64,000 nt of DNA, from contig JACGWO010000004.1 of the NCBI GenBank assembly GCA_034509735.1, forward strand, positions 19,325,395-19,389,394, given 5' to 3'. The DNA is from Sesamum alatum (taxonomy: Eukaryota > Streptophyta > Magnoliopsida > Lamiales > Pedaliaceae). The translations under genes and the position numbers were made by a program. Positions 12,268 through 23,138 of the stretch are shown piece by piece. Numbering within the stretch: the first letter of the stretch is position 1; every line of letters starts with the position of its first letter. The notes beneath the pieces are model-generated. The model did not search any database. It was not told where the DNA came from and saw only the letters and a list, made by a program, of their open reading frames with translations.

Positions 12268-14277
12268 TGTTAGAACAGGTGACCATGAAACCAATCTTGT
12301 TAGGCTTATGTAACCTATTTCTGATATTAGGTGTTTAAATAAAGTTCATTATGAATAAAAGTGGTGTTCAGTGACCGCATTAGTACTTTGATTGTGTTCA
12401 CTTACTGCTTTGATATCTATAACTGTTCAATGTACAACCAAAGCCTACAGACCGAAAGGTTAATCCAAGAAACTGTACTGCGCATTGGATGGCACGTTAT
12501 GAAATCAGTTTCTGTGGATCGGTCTGAAACACTTCAAGTCAAAGGACCTCGAGATTGGGTATCGAAGGTCCATTTTGATACTTGCACTAAGTAATTGCAG
12601 TCGCATTTCATCGATAAGTGACGAGAGTCGTCCATGCAATATTAGTGGGTTGGCCAACTCGGTGTCGGCTGACTTAGGTGACTCGTGGGAATTGTCATAT
12701 GGGAAACCTTGAGTGGGTTGGTTGGTATGACTCAAATTCCTGATTCCAACAGTACAAGATTGGTCCTCGAACTTGAGGGACTACTATGATCACATACACA
12801 CCATGCCTGTATCTTAGATTTGGCAAAAGGCTACCAAGTCGAGAGACTTGGTTGCTAAGCTCTATCTAATACAATTAAGATGTGCTGTGTCGACAGTAGG
12901 TCCCAATATAGAATCTGTCTACTGTCAAAACAATTGACAGTAGTGTCTCACTTATACTCTGAAACTCATCTTTCATAAATCTGTGGCCACAGTGACTGAA
13001 CAAGTGGGATGAGATCCCAGTGACGTTTAGTGTGAACGAGCCAAGGCTTAAGTCAACAATGGATACCGACACCTAAGGTCCTAGACTATAGCTGTGAGGT
13101 AGTAGACGGAAGGGCGTACGTACTCAAAGAACCTAAATGTTCACGCCAGTGCCATGGACCGTTGCTAGACGGCCACCCATGGTGACGGAAGAATTCCCAT
13201 CATAAGATGATTAAAAATTTGGCCAAGTCTAGTTGAGGGTTAACCTAAAGAGTCACACACAACTCACCAGAAATGGAGAAATTAATTAGGGATTAATTCT
13301 GGAAGATCGAACAATTTTATTAGATTAAATTAGTTCTCTTCTTGGAGTGTCTAGTCTTTAATTGGATTAAATGATACTTGACTCATAAATGGGATTTATG
13401 GAATTATGAAGTGGGCTATTTCTGTCTATGACTAGATGGAAATATTATTATTGGCTCAAATATTTATTTGATAATTATTAGAAGCCCAACGGACTATTTT
13501 AAATAGGATTAAAAATATTCCATAAAGCCCATCAAAAGGATGGATGGACGAGATTGAACTTTGGGGGCTTGATGAGATGAAGGATTATGATTAAGTTTGA
13601 CTTAATCAAAGCCTAGGTTGACTAGGATTTGGCTAGGTCAAAGTCCTAGTCAAAGTGTGCCTCTTTAAAGAGAGTTTGGGTAGGAATAGGGAAATATGTT
13701 TCCTATAATACTCAAAAATATATACACACACTAATCTCTACACTTTTATCTCACATACACACCCCACACTGCTGCCCCTGTCAATCTCTCATCTTCTTCT
13801 CCTCTATTCACTCCAAGAAAAACCCTTGTTTCCTTGTCTTTGATACAAGGGAACGTTAGATGACTCAATCACGTTAATTCATAACGCTAGGTTGATTTTG
13901 TCTTTCCTTTCTCTTCTTGATCTCTTGCTAGCATGGGGAATCAAGAAACTGTGAATTGTGTGGATGATTTAGAGGATTCCTACATTGGGATCTCGCTGGC
14001 AAAAACGTGGAACAACGCGTGTAGTCAAACGAAGTAATCTACAATGGGTAAGTGGCGTTTACTATGTTTTCGTTTCAACCATATGGCCTCCATGAATGTA
14101 GCATGTATGTTTTTCTTTTATTCATGAGATACGCCAAACGCCCGAGAGGTTTAAGAGAACACCTCTTGAACGATCCATTTAAATTCCATCGTTTATGCAT
14201 GATTTACGTTTCTTGCTTTTAAGTACGGCGCTTTCGCACTAGCGCTTCCTTCCACGGACGATCCACTTCGCGTTACA
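12268..14277 (+). mobile_element. uninterrupted solo LTR (2010 bp)
   Basis: It is bounded by TGTTAGAACAGG and ...CTTCGCGTTACA and flanked by a perfect 5-bp duplication ggttt (12263-12267 and 14278-14282). With no insertion inside, it shows the full LTR of this family in one piece. It carries the recurrent segment around 13150 (ccatggaccgttgctagacg) and the typical U5 end with a gcgcttcc/ggacgatccac motif. It lies in the 11572-25311 LTR. Confidence 0.92.
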
Positions 14278-15519
14278 GGTTTAGACTCTTAAAGTCTATG
14301 ACCATAGCATTTGATTGAGTGGGAAAGGATTTCCTATGCCAATCATTGAGTTAAACCCATCTTGAGTTTGAAGCATAGATACCTAGTCAAGAATGGGAAC
14401 CAACGCCCAATTCCATTCCCTAGACTAAGGCCGAGAGACGGTCGACAGTAGGACCATACCCGTATGAACATTCAGAGCCTAAATGTTCACGCCACATATT
14501 CACTTAGTCTCTAATGCCATGGACCGTTGCTAGACGACCATCCATGGTAACAAGCAATCCTGGTTATGGGATAATCAAAAGTAATTGTGTTGAGGAACAC
14601 ACACACCCAAGTCTAGTTGAGGGTGAACATAAAGAGTCACACTCGATTCAATGAATGTGAAAGGAATTAATTTGGAATTAATTCTAGAAAGTGGATTGGT
14701 TTAATTAGGTTGAACCAATTTCTTTGAGAAAATAAATGATTGGATCCTTTATATAAAATCCACGAGTTGGATTATCCCAAATACTAATTAGTTGAATTAA
14801 TTATTTTTTGGGCGTTAAGCCTTAAACTAATTGGATTAATTTATTGGGCTTAATTCACTAAATTGGATTTAGGAATTAAAGAGAATGGGCTTTCCTTTTA
14901 ATTGGATCAAAAGGATGAATTTTATTATTGGGCTTAAATATTAAATTGGATTTAATATGGAGCCTATTGGACCTTTGGGCTTATCTAAATTGGATTTAAA
15001 TAAACCCGGTCCATAAAGCCCAAAAGGATGGACCGAAGAGATTTGATCTTGGAGAATTGATATGGGGGGCCAAGATTCATCCTACAAGAGGTTGGACTGG
15101 GTCAACCTTGCTAGAGTTTGTGTACGTTGTGATATTTGGAAGAGTTTGTGTAGGTTAAGTGACTAAGTGATTTAAATACACATTCGCACACACTAGAACA
15201 CAAAGAAGAAATCGGCCCCTCTCTTTCCATCTCCCATCATCCACCTTTTCTCTCCCTCTCCAAGAAATCTATTCTTGTTCATCTTGATTCGATCAAGGAA
15301 GAACAATGAGACATCAATCACTTTAATTCATAACATTAGGTTGATGTCTGCCTTCCAATTGTTTTCTTGCTAGCGCGAGAGAGTTTTGCAATCCGGTGAA
15401 TTGTGTGGACGTTCTTTGGAAGTGCTCTAGAAGAGCCTAAGGCGTTGGACATTTGGAACAACACGTGTAGCCGATCAAGTAAGATTACAAGGGTAAAGTT
15501 CTCTTTTACGTGTTTCTTG

Positions 15520-17489
15520 TGTTAGAATAGGTGACCATGTAAGCCAATTTTAGCAGGAATATGTAACCTATGTCTAGACAATTTCAGGTGTTTGATAAAA
15601 CATATATGAATAAAGAAGTGAAAAGTTCATATGGCAATACTTTGTTTACGTTCACTTATATCTGCTTTTTACATATCTGTTCACTATGCAAACAAAGCCC
15701 ACGGACTGAGAATCGATTTCAGGGATTGGGACTACGCTTGGAGGTAGGTCCATGAAATCAGTCTCACCGAATCAGTCCGGAAATCTCCAAGTCAAGGAAT
15801 CCCGAAAATGGGTACCGGGATTCCCTTTGAGACTTGCACTAAGCATCTGCTGTCGTATTTCATCAACGGGTGATGAAGGTCGTCTAAGCAGTGTTAGTGG
15901 GTCAGCATGCTAGGAAGTAGCTGACTGAGGTGACTCGCGGGAACCGTCTTACGTAGGACCTTGAGTATGGTCTGCAAGGTATGACGTATTCCCTGTTCCA
16001 ACGGTACAGGTCAAGTCCTTTGACTTGAGGAACTACTGAGTTTACCTGTGCATCAGGTCTGTATCTTAGATATGGTGAGAGATTGCCAAAATACTCTTGA
16101 GTAATCATAAGCCATGTCTAGTGCAGCTCGGGTGTACAGAGTGACAGTAGTTTCCAAGAAAGGATCTGTCTCCTGTAAAAAGGTATTGACAGTTGAGTCT
16201 CATGTATGCTCTGTGTCTTGTCCCTAAAATCTGTGGCCACAGTAACTGAACAGAAGGGAAGGTTTCCCTTGCGGCCTTTAGTAAGGACAGACCGACACTT
16301 AGGTCCAAAATGGATACCTGGATTTTCCGTGCCCTAGACTCTAAGTGATGAGACCGAAGACAGAAGACAAGTGTACTGTTGGGGCCTAAATGTTCATCCC
16401 CGATTATTTCACCTAGTCTCTAGTGCCATGGACCGTTGCTAGATGGCCACCCATGGTAACGGGCGGATTCTAGGAATCCGACCAAGTCTAGCTAAAAAGT
16501 GAACCTAAAGAGTCACACACTATCCACACACACACTTAAGTATTTAATTCTGAATTAAATATTGGAGTAAAGGAATGATTAAATTAGATTTAATCGGGTC
16601 CTATATTTTCTTGGAGAAATTAATTCCTTCTATTTGATAAAGGGAATTAAGTTAATAAATTGGATTTATTAAGGGAATTGATATAATGGGCCTAGAATAA
16701 ATATTAATATTTATTATATTTATTTGGCCTTTTGGAATATTTAATGGAATTTAAATATTCCATTAAATTAAAATCAACGGTTGAGATGGAAAGGGGAGAT
16801 GGAAGGCTAGGATTGGTTTGACTAGGTCAAACACTAGTTTGACTTGGACTTTGACTAGGTCAAAATCCTAGTCAAATTAGAGTTCTTAGAGTTGGAGTTT
16901 AAAGAGGATTAAACTCCTCCTCTATATAAACGTCTAGCCTCCAACAATTGAAGGATGATGAAATTCCAACACACACTCGTCTCTCCCCTTCTTACCTCTC
17001 GTCCGCCCCTCTCTCTCTACAAGAAATATATTTTCTTGTTCTTTTGTTCTTGGAACACTAGAACATTGATGAATCAATACCGTTAATTGATAACGTGTCG
17101 TTGATTCATCCACTCCAAAATATACACTTGTTCGTTGCTAGCACGACGTACAAGATACGCGGGTGGATCGTGTGTCACGATTTGGAGGGTCTCAAGAACG
17201 AGATCTTGGTGCAAAACGGGGAACAACGCGTGTAGCCGTTGAAGACGAAAACAACAACGGGTAGGTCTCGGTTTACGTTTTCGCCTCCTTTTATTTTCTA
17301 CCCTATGGCCTCCATGATCTTTTATACATGTTCTTTAATCATGAGATACACCAAACTCCCGGGAATCTCAAGGGTACACCCCTTGAACGTGTTCTTTAAT
17401 TATTTAAAGCATGCTTTAATTTTTGTACTTTATTTTATATCGCGCTTCCGCATTCGCGCAATTTTCCGGACGATCCACGATTTCTTTCA
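15520..17489 (+). mobile_element. 5' LTR of element A
   Basis: 1970 bp, TGTTAGAATAGG...TTTCTTTCA. It nearly matches 23139-25112, with scattered transitions and one or two single-base indels. The TATA motif at 16923-16930 marks the promoter, so U5 and R lie to its right. Confidence 0.95.
16923..16930 (+). promoter_or_regulatory. TATA box in the 5' LTR of element A
   Basis: tatataaa in a CT-rich context, about 570 bp before the LTR end. The same motif is at 24544-24551 in the 3' LTR, and equivalents in opposite orientation are at 29286-29293 and 37397-37404 (element B) and 5169-5176 (element C). Conserved placement across copies supports it as the LTR promoter. Confidence 0.65.
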
Positions 17490-17490
17490 G

Positions 17491-17503
17491 TGGTATCAGA
17501 GCC
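17491..17503 (+). other. primer-binding site of element A
   Basis: TGGTATCAGAGCC, complementary to the 3' end of initiator Met-tRNA, one base after the LTR end. This is the canonical copia primer site and fixes the element's orientation. Confidence 0.93.
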
Positions 17504-19749
17504 CGGTTCGGTGTATAGGCCTAGGGTTTATGTGCGTTTTAAGCATGAAACGTGATATTGGCATGTTTTTAATTAAATCTTGATTTTCTTGATTGTAAAG
17601 CATGTCGTTTTATGGCTTTCGATTCGTGTAAATTTCTGAATATTGGTATTTTTCTGTTTTTCTTGGGAAACAGGGTGGAATAATTGAACGAAAAACGAGA
17701 AACGCCGCAGCCGGCCAGCCGGGAGGGCTGGCCGCGCGCAGCCGCGCGCTGCCGGCAGGGCAGACGCATGCAGGCAAGGGAAGCCTGCGCGGGCTGCGCG
17801 CGGCCGGCAGGGCAGACGCATGCAGGCAAGGGAAGCCTGCGCGCACCCGCCCAGCCGGTCGCGCAGAGGCAGCGCGCAGCCAGGCGCGCGCGCGCACGCA
17901 GACGAGGGTGTCTGCGCGAGCGCACCCGGCAGGCGCGCTCATGCACGCGCGCGCGCGCAGGGCTGCGCGCCTGAGAGTCTGCGCGCGGACGGACACCAGG
18001 CAGCGCCGCCAGGCGCGCACTGCGCAGGGCGCGGCTGGCAGCCAGCAGGCCAACGCGCACGCGATGGCCTACCGGAACGCCAGGCCGCGCAGCATGCTGC
18101 CGGCCAGGCGCGCGCGCGCACGCAGGTAGGGGGGGCCTGCGCGCGCACGCAGGGGGGCGGCAGGCTGAGCCTGCTGCCCTGTGCGCGCGCTGGCAGGCCG
18201 CTGCCGGCGCCGGCGCCGGCAGCTGCTAGGGTTTTAAAACCCTAGCAGTGTTTTTTTTTTATTTTTAAATTATTTTCAGCTTTAATTTGAAATTAATTCT
18301 GAAAAATCATTTTATGGGTTCAATTATGCCTAATTTTCTAAAGACATTATTTTAGGAGTAAAATAAATTGGATTTTAAATCCCGGGGTTATTTTACTTAA
18401 AATAATGAGGAAAGGTTTTCCTAAAACGAGAAAATACTATTGCCAATATTTGTGTTTTATTTTTCACACATTATGCACATATTCATTTATTTTATTATTT
18501 TGAATATTTATGATTGGAAATCATGTGTTGTTGGTGTACTGTAATTATATGATTGGATCATGTGATTATGTGTGTTGGATGAAAATGGATGATCACGAGC
18601 CTTAGACCGAATGTATGGTTTATTTTCTGTTGGGCCTGTGTGCCTCTTTTACTGCTTTCTCCTTCTCTCTTTCTAGTTGCCTTGGAATAATAAAGCATTC
18701 TACCTCCCTCCTTATGTACTCCCCTCGGGTTTTCGCTGGGGTTTCTTTTTTAATATGTAATGAGAGTAGACTAGGAGTGAGGTTTCTATTTTTGTAATTG
18801 GTGGAGAAGAAGGAAGGACCACATGGAGACGGGAGGTCCCTTGAAGTTTTCCATAAAGTGAAGAAAGAGAAAAGAGACCAAGACCCATCAGCATGATGAT
18901 CGGGTTACTATTAATGTAATAGTATAGGACCAACCCTAGATTGACCATAGATCCACTGCGGGCTCAGTGGGTCGCATAGGATTTGGGCTCGTGATCATCC
19001 AATAGGGGCGTGCTAGGCTTTAATTTTGCATGTGGTTATTATGATGGATGAATGGGCTTTTATTTATCATATAACTACTGTGGATGGTTTTATTTACGCA
19101 TTATGGATGTATGTGTGAATGTTTATTTATTTGAGATCTCGGTCATTTACTACTCTCACATTGGTTGGACCAATGTCAAAATATTAGACCCTGGACAAAA
19201 TGGACATGAACTCTAGGAGTTTGTCCATGCCTTCCAATCCATGGCATAGTGAGGAAGCTGCTTTAGGTCAATAGCGTGGTCTCACGAGTTGTGGCACGTT
19301 ATTGTACTTAAAGGAAGCTGCACTATATCATGAACGAAAAATGGGCTGTTGTTACCTGTCTCATGAGTCGTGGGGGTACCAGTGGGTCTGTGGCTCGGTC
19401 GATTGGGTTGGGTCTAACGCCCAATTAACATGATTCGCTTGGAGTCCTCGGGATCATGTGAAAGGGTGAGGCAATAATCTTGGGAATCTCGTGGAACAAG
19501 AATGGTATGGAATACCTCCCACAAGATCTTTTCCATGCGAATCGTAACAGTGGGGTATGGAAAAATCGCTGTGGATCCCAAGCCCACTAGGAAAGGATTT
19601 CCCGAAAATCACGTTTGAGAGTACCGTGTTTTCGTATAAATAGTGGGAGGATTAAATGACTAAAGTCCATGCATTTAATTATTTTATCAAACCACCGTCT
19701 TTTATTGTTCTGCTGATCGCGCGCTGTTTTCTAAAATGTAGATTTTAAA
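17504..19749 (+). other. untranslated leader of element A
   Basis: About 2.2 kb between the primer site and the gag ATG. It holds the CpG-rich block (17703-18230) and then AT-rich sequence colinear with the leaders of elements B and C. Several short inverted motifs such as ctcacgagttgtggcacg (about 19280) could form hairpins. No conserved frame is seen. Confidence 0.75.
17703..18230 (+). repeat. CpG-rich block in the leader of element A
   Basis: About 530 bp of extremely GC- and CpG-rich sequence with alternating gcgcgc and cacgca runs. It includes a local tandem duplication (gccggcagggcagacgcatg starts at 17751 and again at 17803). Long open frames occur on both strands because AT-rich stop codons are rare here. 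They are Ala/Arg-rich and are not genes. Confidence 0.85.
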
Positions 19750-20118
19750 ATGTCTAAGAACCCACTTTCCACCATTCTTGAGACAAACAAATTCAATGCA
19801 ACCAATTACAACGACTGGTTGCGCAATCTCAGGATAGTCCTAGATTACGAGAACCAAAGCTACGTCATGGACGAGCCTCTCCCTAGGACCTTGCCGGAAG
19901 GATCCACGCCAGAAGAACGTGAGACGTTCGAGACTTGGCATAAGGATAACCGGAAGATCCGTAGCGTCATACTTGCTTCGATGACCAATGAGATTCAGAA
20001 GCAATATGAAAGGCTAGACGATGTCCCTTCCATTATGGCTCGCCTTAAGGATTGCTATGAGTCCCGAACGGGCATACTAGGTATGTCGCGACGAAGGCGT
20101 TCTTTGGAACTAAAATGA
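19750..20118 (+). pseudogene. copia gag, N-terminal part (element A), frameshifted
   Basis: This is the gag capsid N-terminal region (UBN2/DUF4219-type), starting MSKNPLSTILETNKF and containing NYNDWLRNLR. The ATG fits because element B starts its gag with the same residues at 34621. About 103 codons match, then the frame is lost: compared with B, one C is missing after 20059 (tatgagtccc here, tatgcagtccc there). The last 19 residues are out of frame and the ORF stops at 20118. The correct frame resumes in the next entry. B reads straight through, so this is a mutation and not programmed frameshifting. Confidence 0.9.
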
Positions 20119-22232
20119 CAGAAGGATCCTCTGTACAAGAGCACGGGGTTAAAATGCTTACCCTGGTGGAAAAGCTCGAGGACCTAAAAGCAGGTCTCGA
20201 TAATGAAACGTACATAGATGTGATCCTTCAGTCACTCCCACCCTCCTTTGACCAATTTATCGTCAACTACAACATGAATGCACTTGAGAAGGGCATTCAT
20301 GAGTTGATCAATATGTTGGTGCAATACGAGGCAACGACTAAGAAGTCCACGCCTTCGGTATTGTTTGAAGGTGCTTCAACTTCCAATAGGAAAGGCAAAG
20401 GTGTCGGACGTTGGAAGAAGAAGAAAGGGAAGGGAAAGGCCGTCAAAGCAGCTACGAACACTAAGAGTGTTCCCATTGCCAAAGAGGGGAAAGGCAAAGG
20501 AAAGGGAAAGGTTGTCTCCAAGCAACAGTCGAAGGAATATGACATATGTATCAACTGCCGTGAGAAAGGGCATTGGAAGAGAGAGTGCCCCAAACTCTTC
20601 TCGAACCAAGGTATTTATGTGATTGAGGATAATATGGTCACTAATTCTGCCTCTTGGGTATTAGATACCGGCTGTGGAGCTCTCATTTGCAATAACTTGC
20701 AGGTGTTGAAAAGAAGCAGAAAACTGGGTAGCGGGGACATGATCCTGAAGCTTGAGAATGGCAAGGCCATCTCGGCAGAAGCAGTAGGATCCGCCACTCT
20801 AGTGATTAGTGATAATATTAGCATAGATTTAGAGCAAGTTTATTTTGTACCTAGTATGATTAAAAACATCATCTCCATTCCATTGTTGGACATGGTTCGG
20901 TCTATGATGAGTTTTACCAAATTGCCCTTATCCTTTTGGGGCTATGCACTAGAGACGGCAGCTAAATTGTTGAATTTAGCGCCTACTAGTACATTGACCC
21001 AAACGCCATATGAAATATGGCACGGCAAGCCTGCGTCCTACAACTACTTGAAAGTGTGGGGTAGCCCCGCATACGTCAAGAGGTTAGTGGGAGATAAGCT
21101 AGAATCCAGGTCTAGCTTATGCAGGTTCGTTGGATACCCTAAGGAAACTGCGGGTTATTACTTTTATGACACCTTGGAACAAAAGGTGTTTGTTTCAAGA
21201 AATGCAGTATTCTTGGAGCAAGGCTTCCCGGAGGATATCCAGCCTGATGAGCTGATCCTTGAGGAATCAAGTGATGGAATCCAGCCATCAGACACAGCCG
21301 CGGAACCCTCACTTAGAGGATTCAGGATAGACAGCCGAAGGGCTGACCAACCTCGAGAGGTCCAACATGCTAGGCATGAAGGACAGCCTCAGGAACAGCC
21401 AGCCCTGATTCCTGAACCACCGGCTCCGATACAGTCAGCGCCCACAGTCACCACTGACGTTCCCGTTCTCCGTAGGTCCACTAGAGAGTCCAGACCTCCC
21501 ATGAGATATGGCTTTCTAGGAGCGACCGATCTTTTGGATAATGATCCTAAGACATATGGAGAAGCGATGTCTGACATCGACTCCGGAAAATGGCTTGAGG
21601 CCATGAAAGCCGAAATGGACTCCATGAACGAGAACCAAGTCTGGAGTCTTGTAGATCCACCGAAAGGTGTTAAGCCAGTGGGCTGTAAGTGGGTCTACAA
21701 GCGCAAACTTGGCGTTGATGGAGAAGTCACAACCTTTAAGGCTAGGCTTGTAGCTAAGGGATACACTCAACGACCCGGGGTCGATTTTGAGGATACCTAC
21801 TCGCCAGTAGCCATGGCTAAGTCCATTCGGATCCTGCTCGCCAAAGCAGCATGGTATGACTATGAGATATGGCAGATGGACGTGAAAACGGCCTTCCTCA
21901 ACGGTTTCGTTGAAGAAGAGATCTATATGGATCAGCCGGAGGGTTTCACGGTTACTGGAGAAGAACAGAAAATCTGTCGCCTCCAGAAGTCCATCTATGG
22001 CCTCAAACAAGCCTCCCGAAGTTGGAACATTCACTTTGACGAAGTAATACGGGGTTATGACTTCATCAAAAACGAATCCGACCCTTGTGTATACAAGAAA
22101 GTCAGTGGGAGCTCAATAGTGTTCCTAGTGCTTTATGTGGATGACATTCTACTCATTGGGAATGACGTTAGAATGTTAGGAAACACAAAAGCATGGTTGT
22201 CAACCCAGTTTTTCCATGAAGGACTTGGGTGA
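20115..22232 (+). pseudogene. copia gag-protease-(deleted integrase)-RT segment of element A
   Basis: Long frame continuing the polyprotein. In order it has the rest of gag; a CCHC zinc knuckle (CINCREKGHWKREC, 20547-20588); the aspartic protease DTG (20664-20672); a truncated integrase; the RVT_2 reverse transcriptase with KWVYKRKLG, DVKTAFLNG and the catalytic YVDD (22134-22145). At 20884-20891 (tgttggac) the sequence jumps from the protease end to the last part of integrase. The zinc-binding HHCC, both catalytic Asp and the Glu motif are lost, about 681 bp relative to element B. A fifth T in the T-run at about 22209-22213 shifts the frame and ends it at 22232. The annotated start is only the first Met after the upstream frameshift and is not a true initiator. 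Confidence 0.92.
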
Positions 22233-23100
22233 AGCCTCCTACATCCTAGGCATCCAGATTGTCAGGGACAGATCTAAAAGGATGTTAGGGCTCACCCAAA
22301 ACTCGTATATGGAGAAAGTCCTAAAGAGATATCGAATGGACAACTCCAAACGAGGATTCCTTCCCATGAGGCATGGGATCAAGTTGTCCAAGAAACAGTC
22401 CCCACAGACTGATGAGGAACTTGAAAGGATGAAAGTCATCCCTTATGCTTCTGCCGTAGGCAGCATCCAATATGCGGTCCATTGCACTAGGCCTGACATT
22501 GCATACGCTTTGAGCGTAACAAGCAGATATCAGTCCTGCGCAGGAGAGGCACATTGGAATGCTGTTAAGGGCATCCTTAAGTACCTAAGGAGGACTAAGG
22601 AGATGTTCTTAGTCTATTGCAATGGAGAACTAATTCTAGAAGGCTTTAGCGACGCTAGCTTCCAGTCTGATGACGATGATGCCAAGTCTCAATCAGGATA
22701 CGTATTCAAACTCAATGGAGGAGTAGTAGCTTGGAAAAGCTCCAAGCAAGCAACCATTGCTGACTCTACCACAGAGGCTGAATACATAGCAGCTTCAGAA
22801 GCTGCTAAGGAAGCGGTTTGGATGAGAAACTACATCCAAGAGTTGGGTGTGGTGCCTAGCATCGCCGAGCCTGTTGTCATCTTCTGTGATAACAACGGTG
22901 CAATAGCGCAAGCAAAGGAACCGAGATCTCATCACCGTTCCAAACATATTCTTAGACGCTACCATCTTTTTAGAGAAATGGTAGGAAGAGGTGACGTCCG
23001 GATGGACCGAGTCAACTTAGCATACAACACAGCAGACCCGCTGACAAAACCTATGTCGCAGAGCGCTCATACGCAACATCTTCAGAAAAATGGGGATTAG
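22216..23100 (+). pseudogene. copia RT C-terminus and RNase H of element A
   Basis: This is the end of the polyprotein, resuming at MKDLGEASYILGI. It covers the RT thumb/connection and an RNase H with all visible acidic positions: DASFQSDDD, TTEAEYIAAS and FCDNNGAIAQA, followed by the histidine segment SHHRSKHI. It ends with a TAG at 23098-23100. In an intact element it would be fused to the preceding segment; only the inserted T separates them. The domain itself has no internal lesion, unlike the same region in element B. Confidence 0.9.
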
Positions 23101-23129
23101 ACAAATGGGCAATTGGCTTTAAAGGTCAT

Positions 23130-23138
23130 GTGGGAGAT
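23130..23138 (+). other. polypurine tract of element A
   Basis: gtgggagat lies directly before the TGTTAG of the 3' LTR. This is the plus-strand priming site typical of plant copia elements. The matching sequence in element B is 30682-30690 on the minus strand. Confidence 0.85.

Noticed and set aside
17491..17530. tRNA-like match after the LTR
   Set aside because: Only the 3' end complement of initiator Met-tRNA is present; it is the primer site and not a tRNA gene.
17569..18245. Long overlapping open frames on both strands in the GC-rich block of element A
   Set aside because: They are Ala/Arg/Pro-rich, open in several frames at once, have no domain, and are not conserved in sequence in the matching blocks of B and C. 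They reflect the lack of AT-rich stop codons.
20040..20120. Programmed frameshift between gag and pol of element A
   Set aside because: Element B is continuous across this site, and A simply lacks one C.
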